The notes under the pieces are model-generated. The model was not told the DNA's origin. It saw nothing but the letters and a program-made list of their open reading frames with translations, and ran no database searches. A stretch of DNA of 64,000 nt from Effrenium voratum (taxonomy: Eukaryota > Sar > Dinophyceae > Suessiales > Symbiodiniaceae): the NCBI GenBank assembly GCA_963377175.1, contig CAUJNA010000586.1:112001-176000 (forward strand). Direction: 5' to 3'. A program made the position numbers and the translations under genes. Within the stretch, counting starts at the first letter, position 1. Each line of letters begins with the position of its first letter. Below are positions 47,001-54,300 of this stretch, piece after piece.

Positions 47001-50000
47001 TATTTTTTGTCCCCTGTTGGTTTTAAAGGGAATTTATCGGAGAGTTGGTGGATGAAAATCCGGGGTCCACCTTCAGGGGTATCCATGGCCCCGAGGTGAT
47101 CTTGGTGGTGGCCTGGCTCTACTTCGCCGTGGGCTGCTTTACCTTCGGCGCCCCGACGGATTGGATTCCCCGTGGAACTCGTCGTGAAAACCCATGGAAA
47201 AAAGCCCTTCCGTTGGCTGGGTTGAAGTCAATTGGGTCAGGGAAACCCACTCATGGTTGTTGTTGGGAAACATTTTGAATCATTGTTGCTTATTGTGTTG
47301 AGTGGTTGAAATCCCCACTAAACTGCTAAAAACATTTTTGTTGCTCCCCTTCCAACGTCAACCAAGCACTAGCAGGGATACCGGGGGAACCAGGGATACG
47401 TGAGGATTCCCTCCAAATTCACCTTGACTAACTTTGATATGGGAAGTGGCGCCAAGGGAGTCCCCACATATCCCCGCTCCCTCCGTATCCCCGCTTGTTC
47501 GCTTGTCCAATTAGAAGTCAATGAAATGAGACCATGGTCAAGTCATTTGTTGGTTGTGAAGCCAACGTCTTCCATTTGTTTACGCTTCACCATTGAATTT
47601 GGAGCCTGCGGTTTGACACCTACCCACATGTCTTTGGTAGATTCCTTCCATTTACTGAAAGGAATATTTTTTTTAGGTAACCAAAGGGAAAACCGTCCAT
47701 TCGGGGTCTCCTCGGCACCAGCGTGTTGCTGAAAAGGAACACGTTTCTTGATTTTCCGCTCCCAGAGGCTGGGGCTTTCAATGGACCCGACCCCTCCAGA
47801 CTGGATGGGGGTCTCAAATCCGGTTGTTTTCAAGGCCCTAAATCAATCGAATTGGAGCCTCTGGGCTGTTGGTTTTTAGAAGCTGTCACTACTGGATCTT
47901 TCTTTTTTTTCCGGGGGCTCAAGTAAATGGAAGGAACGTGGAAGATATCCCTACCAATTTCTCTTGCTGGTGATCAGTAGAAAATCACCTTTCCGGATGT
48001 TGGGAATGAACCCAGGCTTTGGTCCCCTTAAAGAAAACCAGAGTTGGATGGTTTATAGGGGTCATTCCCTTATTCCTTGCTGAGCACCAGCAAGTTCTGT
48101 GGAACATGACAGGGACTTTTTCCTGGTGTTGGTCTTCCACCAGGACCCCGCGGAAAAAGAAGAAGAAGTTCCATGTTAATTAGTGGGAAAAGACTCCTTG
48201 TGATGCCAAGGTGGTTGATTCCCATGACTATCTTATCACGTTCAATGAGATTCACAGAAAGTGACCCAAAGCCCAATTTTCCACAACCATGCCCAAAAAT
48301 GGAATGGCACCTTGATTTGTTTGCTTTTCGACTGTGATGAGCGAATGAGGATTGAGCGTGTGGGAATGTGGCTGAATGCTTTCAACTTTCAGCATTTACA
48401 TACGTCCACTTGCTTGAGAATAGGTGGTTGTTCCCCTGTTGGCTTTAAAGGGAATGCATCCTCACCGAAAATATGTTTGTTTCTCAGTTCAACTTTCGGA
48501 AATGTGGGGCAGACTCCTTTTCACGCCAGCTTGTGATTGTAATCCATTTGGGCTGAGTGTGAGAAGTGGTGAGCCTGGTGGACCATTGGGCCTTGAACAC
48601 CTCTTGGGTCAAGCTCCGAGTTCCTGAACTTTAAACTTTTTGGGTTTGGACCATTTTGAGGTTTGGGTTTGGTCTGGGTTGGTTTGTTTTGGGTTTGGTT
48701 TGGGTAAACAAGAAGCTGGGACGTATTCTGGCCAATCCACGAAATAAAAGTATCGAAACTACGCTCTTGAGCAAGCGTTTTCGGAAGTGAGCACTTTTGG
48801 TGGAGTCCATATTCGGAGCTACCACTTGGCTTCAGATGCAGAAGGCATGGCACCAAGTGCCAAGGATCAGCAGTTCAGCGCTTTTGGCCCGGGATCTACT
48901 CCAGGCACTTTAAGAAGTTGAACTGTCTGTTTTTGGGTGCAGGTTCCAGCTGGGTGCCTTCCAATTCAACGCGAGTCAAGCGAACAAAAACAAAACGGGC
49001 GGTGCCCAGGCTATTTGGTCATCTTCGCAGAGACCAAAAAGCCGGACATGGGCGGCGCTTTCTGGGTGAAGGGTTTGCGCCACCTCTTCCTGGGCCGCTC
49101 GGATCCATGTTGGCCGAGTGGCGCGAGGCCTCTGCATATCTAAGAATCCAAGATGGTGTTTTCTACCCCCAAAGCACATGCCGCTGGGCAAAACATGGTA
49201 TATACACTTTGTATATAGTGGTTTTATATCGTTTTTGTTTAATATATCCAATTAAACTTATGGTACTGTGGTTTAGCGGCAAAGCTAGAGGATTTGGATC
49301 CCCTCACGCTATCCGAAAAGTTCTTGAATGTCGGCCAGAACAAGACAATGTTACAGCGCCGGTCTTTTGTGTGACTGACCAAAACGCCCCAAAATGACCT
49401 TTGCGAACACATGGCAGGTCCATTCTACCTACACAAAGGTGATCGACCTTTTCTCAGGGGGACGTGCCCGCAAAAAACCAGACTATTTGCAAGCGTTTAA
49501 GAGAGCACACAAGTGTTGTTTACTGCATTTCCCAATGCAGTTCGGGGCATCAGCGGTTGCCTCAAGAAACAAACATGGGTGCTGGTTGAGGTTACCCTGT
49601 TCAGGTTGGTTCAAACGGAAACCGAAAGGAACATCTCCATTGTATGGAGTCCGCGGATTGACACATATATACCCGCATGTCTTTGGTAGATCCGTTCCAT
49701 TTGCTCAAGAGTATGTTGTTAAAACTTCCCCTGTTGATCTTGAAGGGAATCTATTGGAAATCTGCTTTAGGTCCAGGGGGCGAACAAGCAAATGGAAGAT
49801 CTGGAAAAGGCTTTCAGACATAGGGCTCGTCCCTTTTGGTTGATTTGGTTGAAAGATAGGTTGGGCGATTCCTGGTTTGCCTGGTTCAATGAACGACCAG
49901 GGATATCCATCATTTTTTCCCCCAAAAAGGACACCTATGCCTTTAGATCTCTTGAAGACGTGGTTGGGGGATGCGGGTGGAGCGACGGGCCGGGCGAGGG

Positions 50001-51277
50001 CAAAAGCCCCATGCATCAGGGCTTTTTGTAGTACCCGTGAGATCCCCTTACAGAAACTTTCCCGTGAAGTTAGCACTTCAGGGCAACCATTCCTGAACTA
50101 GTCGGAATGTGAGAGTAAGTCTTGGCAATACTAAAGTAGAATTGGCAACACTAAAGTAAGTACTGGGAATCTGAGAGTCAGATTGGCAATACTAAAGTAG
50201 AATTGGCAAGCCAAGTGCTGGGAATCTGAGAGTCAGCCTTGGCAGTACTAAAGTAGAATTGGCAATACTAAAGCAAGTGCTGGGAATCTAAGAGTAAGTC
50301 TTGGCAGCACTAAAATGGAATTGGCAGTACTAAAGTAAGTACTGGGAATCTGAGAGTGAGTCTTGTCAATACTGAATTACAATTGGCAATGCTAAAGTAA
50401 GTACTAGCAAGTCTATGTCCCAGCCAGACCCCCAGAATTTGCACTACAGAGGACTGACTGGTTCCACTGCTGAGAAGGGGTAGGGGTTGGACAAATCGAT
50501 TCTTGGTTGGTGTAGGGAAGCCAACAGGAAACCAACCAGTCTGAGTTACAGGTGGACGTGGCACCTTTGTGAACCTTAATTATCCACAGTAAGGAAAATG
50601 AACAAGCCACATCCACCTAGGAAAATGAAGAAGCCACTTGGGGGAATTACCTCAATTACTGTGTGAGTTACATGTGGCTTGTCTAGGGGAATTATCCAAA
50701 GTAAGAATCCCCTAAGCCACATTTGGTTGCCAAGGATTTTCAGCCAATGAGCTGAGCCATTCACGATCAGATGGTGTTCGAAGCTACCGGGACCCAAACC
50801 GAAGCTAGCCCCGGTTTGAGATTTACAACCAGCTACCGTAATTCTAGGGGAGGATTCCTTTGTTGATTCTTTTCAACATGGTTTTTGTTCAAGAAACTGG
50901 CCGTATTCCCTGGGTTTCTGGAGTTTTCTAGAAAGAAGGATCCCTGGAAAGAATGGGAAAGGTACCCCTAGAACAATAATATAAGAGTATATGTCCCATT
51001 TTCCCCTGAGGGTATCTTGGGTTTGGGGGGTAATTAGTGGGGGTTTCGATATCAAATGGGGAGCTCAGGAGCTCCAAGTAGCGAAGCCACGGAAAAAGCC
51101 GTGTGTTTTGGTTCCAAGGATCCGGGTTGGATGATGGTTCATCGCTTTGTTGTTCTTCGAAGGCCGCAAAGATCGAAGAAGAGAAACGGACAACAAGTGA
51201 ATAGCTCTTCAGCAAAACCACCAAGTTAGAAGAAAAAGTATCATCCAGATATATATATATATATGTATATGTGTTCC

Positions 51278-51317
<40 letters not shown>

Positions 51318-54300
51318 CCTCCTTGCTTTTTTTGCCCGAGAGCCCAGGCCTCGGCATCTATGTGCTGCTCATGGTGGGCTTGTTATCCCGCGCCTCACTC
51401 TCCCGTGAGCCTGCGGTTTTGGCGGCGGGCGCATTGGTGCCCTTGGGCTTGGGCTACCTGCGCTTCAGTGCGGGTCTCAGATGCTTTGCGGGTCCCAAAT
51501 CCCGAAGTCTTACAGGAGAATCTATAGGACATGGCCCCAAAACACGGTAAATAGGCTCTTGTCCTGTACTTCCATTTGCTGAAATGAATATGTTTAACGT
51601 TTACGTTTTCCTCTTGTTTTTCAAAGGAGTCACTACTGGACATATTGTTTTTTCTTGTTTATCTCTTGGTTTTAAAGGGAATCGATTTCACTACTGGAAA
51701 CATTTGTTACTTTTTCAAGGAGGCTTAAGCAAATGGAAGGATGAGTTACCAGCAAAGCCCGAAGCTTCCGTTTGCTGAAATGAATATGTTTAACGTTTCC
51801 CTCTTGGTGTTAAAGGGAGTCACTACTGGACATATTGTTCTTTTTTGTTCAAGGAGCTGAAGCAAATGGAAGTAAGTGAAGGTTAAGGGACAATCCCATC
51901 CAAAGAATGGGGTGACCTAGCCGTCTTTGTAGTTCTTTACATGGTTTTGGGGAGACTACTCAGGTGGTTTGGAGGTGTTCCGGTTGGTGGTTTTCCATTT
52001 GCCCTCAAGAAGGGATTCAGATCCCACCAATCCAAACCCAAAGACATCAACCTGATATATGGGTGGCTCGTCATCTTAGAGTTGGCACCCCTCTGCTTGA
52101 CATGGAAACCAAAAAAAAGCCATTTGGTGCAAGGCTCTTAACTGGGCAGCTGATATACAGCATATACATATACATGTGTATCTATATATATACATATATT
52201 ATATATATATATATATGTGATGCGGGTGTCTTGTTTGAGGGTACCTGTTTTTTTGTTTTTTTCTTCGGAGTGTGTGACGGGGAAAGGGAAGAGAAGCCCG
52301 TGTTGCTTTCTTGCAAAAGATGCGAGAAACACCGACTCATGTCCCCTTATGTTACGGCCGGGTACCGATCGAAAAGCCACCCTTAGGGGTTGACTAGTAA
52401 AAGCCATAGCCAAGATTCATACGAGCCAGGAATTCCTCGATTCTGCGCAGTGTAATTCGGGGTCCTACTCGCCCAAATATAGCTCACGCAATTTAGTAGT
52501 TTGGGGCCGTTTTTCACGCGACTTCGTTTTGGTGATGCTTGAGGCGGGGGAAAGAAACGTGAATCAACTGAAGCCTCAACAACTTAGCGGCGAAGAACGC
52601 GGCCCTTCTGGAATCGTTCGGAGGGACACCCGTGAACGAACACCTACCCATGTTGAGGGTTCCCCAAGGTGCAGAAAGTTGCAGACCATATGTGGTTTAA
52701 AGATTATTAGATACCAGAACAGCTACGATTCGCATAAGAAGAGCCCAGCTAACTTCGATTTGTTCACAGTCCGCGTTTATGTGCAGTTCGGCTTCGGAAA
52801 GTAGGTGATCAACGACAAATCGTTGTTTTTGTCGTTGTTTCCTTTTTTTCCCGTTGGTGGCACCTGTTTCTTTCACAAGTCTGCGGGTGGGGCTCAATTG
52901 ATATCTCCCAACAGCATGAGGCACATGTGCATACACTCGGAACTGGCCCCATGCATCGCATCCCTCTTCGAAACCACCCCACGCATCCCCTGGAACCACC
53001 CCATGCATTCCCAGCTGACAATTCGCCCGCGAACAAAGCATGCGTTGACGTCACGATTCGAGGGCAGGCGCTGCGTTCGGACTCAGCGCCGAACTGGGAT
53101 TGCCATCTCGCAGTCGCCGGAGTCAGACGCGGCTCAGGAGCGCCCAAAAAGTGAAAGCGCACGCGTCGGCTTCTAGGAGGATCGGCTTGCGATGAGCCGA
53201 TGAGCCGGAACACTGAGCGACACTTTTGAGATGTCTTCCACAAGTTGCCCGTAGCCACTCACCGATGCTTCAAGTGGAAGGCTGTGCTCCCGATGAGTGC
53301 GACTCCAAGAACCCTCCGCGAAAGTGAGAAGCGCATCGCCGGGTCCGGAAGCCTGCTTGGACCCTTAGAGCCGCCCTCTTTACCACCCCGGAGCTGATCT
53401 GCATGGGCAAAGATATCATGGTTGGGGGAATATCCGTTGAGTTGTTTGAACATGCGGAACATGTTTCCCTAAGTCTCCCTCATACCAGGGCTCACCTGGG
53501 AGACGGGCTCATGAGGGTCTCTTACTTGGGGATCCAGTTCAGTTCCTGCGATCATTCATGGGGGTCTGTCTTTTGTTTGAGGGCTTTTTCAAGGGCAACC
53601 AAAAGGACACCAATAATTGATATGGGTCCCCTACAAGGGACACACATATTGTGTTTTCTCTGTCCATCATGCACCTTGACCTGACTCACCTGTCCAACAA
53701 CGCTCTGGGTTTGTTTTCATTTTGTTTTCTCCAGGGATTCCAAAAGAACACCTCGATGTTTGTTCCATTTTCAGCAAGCTTCGCCTGAGGTCTGCTGAGC
53801 TGGGAGGCACTTCCCTTCGAGGTGAGTGCGTCGTCATCCATGGTTTCGTCTTGGGTTCGTGGCGGCTTTCTTGTTACCCCAAGTTGGAAAGCAACAGGAA
53901 GGCATCAAAATAGGGGGCGCCCCTAGTTGGGTGTGTCGTTTTTTAGGAATCCGACCCCCAAAATGATGGTGTTCCTTCTGAGTTTCCAGGAAAAAACACC
54001 CAACAAAGGGTACCCTTAAAGCAAGTCAGACCTATTTACCCATTTGAAGGTTTTGACATTTTGGGAAAGGGACACCGGGACACATTTGGAGGTGTTCCCA
54101 TTTCAAGACAAGCGACAGGGGGCAGCACGCTTGGAGCGATTTCTGGGCAAGCAACGGAAACGTCCTCAAGTCAAGACAGCTTTCCGTTTGTTTCGCTTGT
54201 TAACACCCTAACTCACTTCCGATCGAGTGGATTGGCCCACACCCAAATTTGTTTTCCCAAACGGAACGGGAGTGAGCCTAAAGCAACCGTGGGTGTTGGG

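Noticed and set aside
53040..53200. GC-rich segment as an extra channel exon
   Set aside because: The flanking exons already join in phase (TTCA + AT), so an extra exon would break the frame unless its length fits; no family motif.
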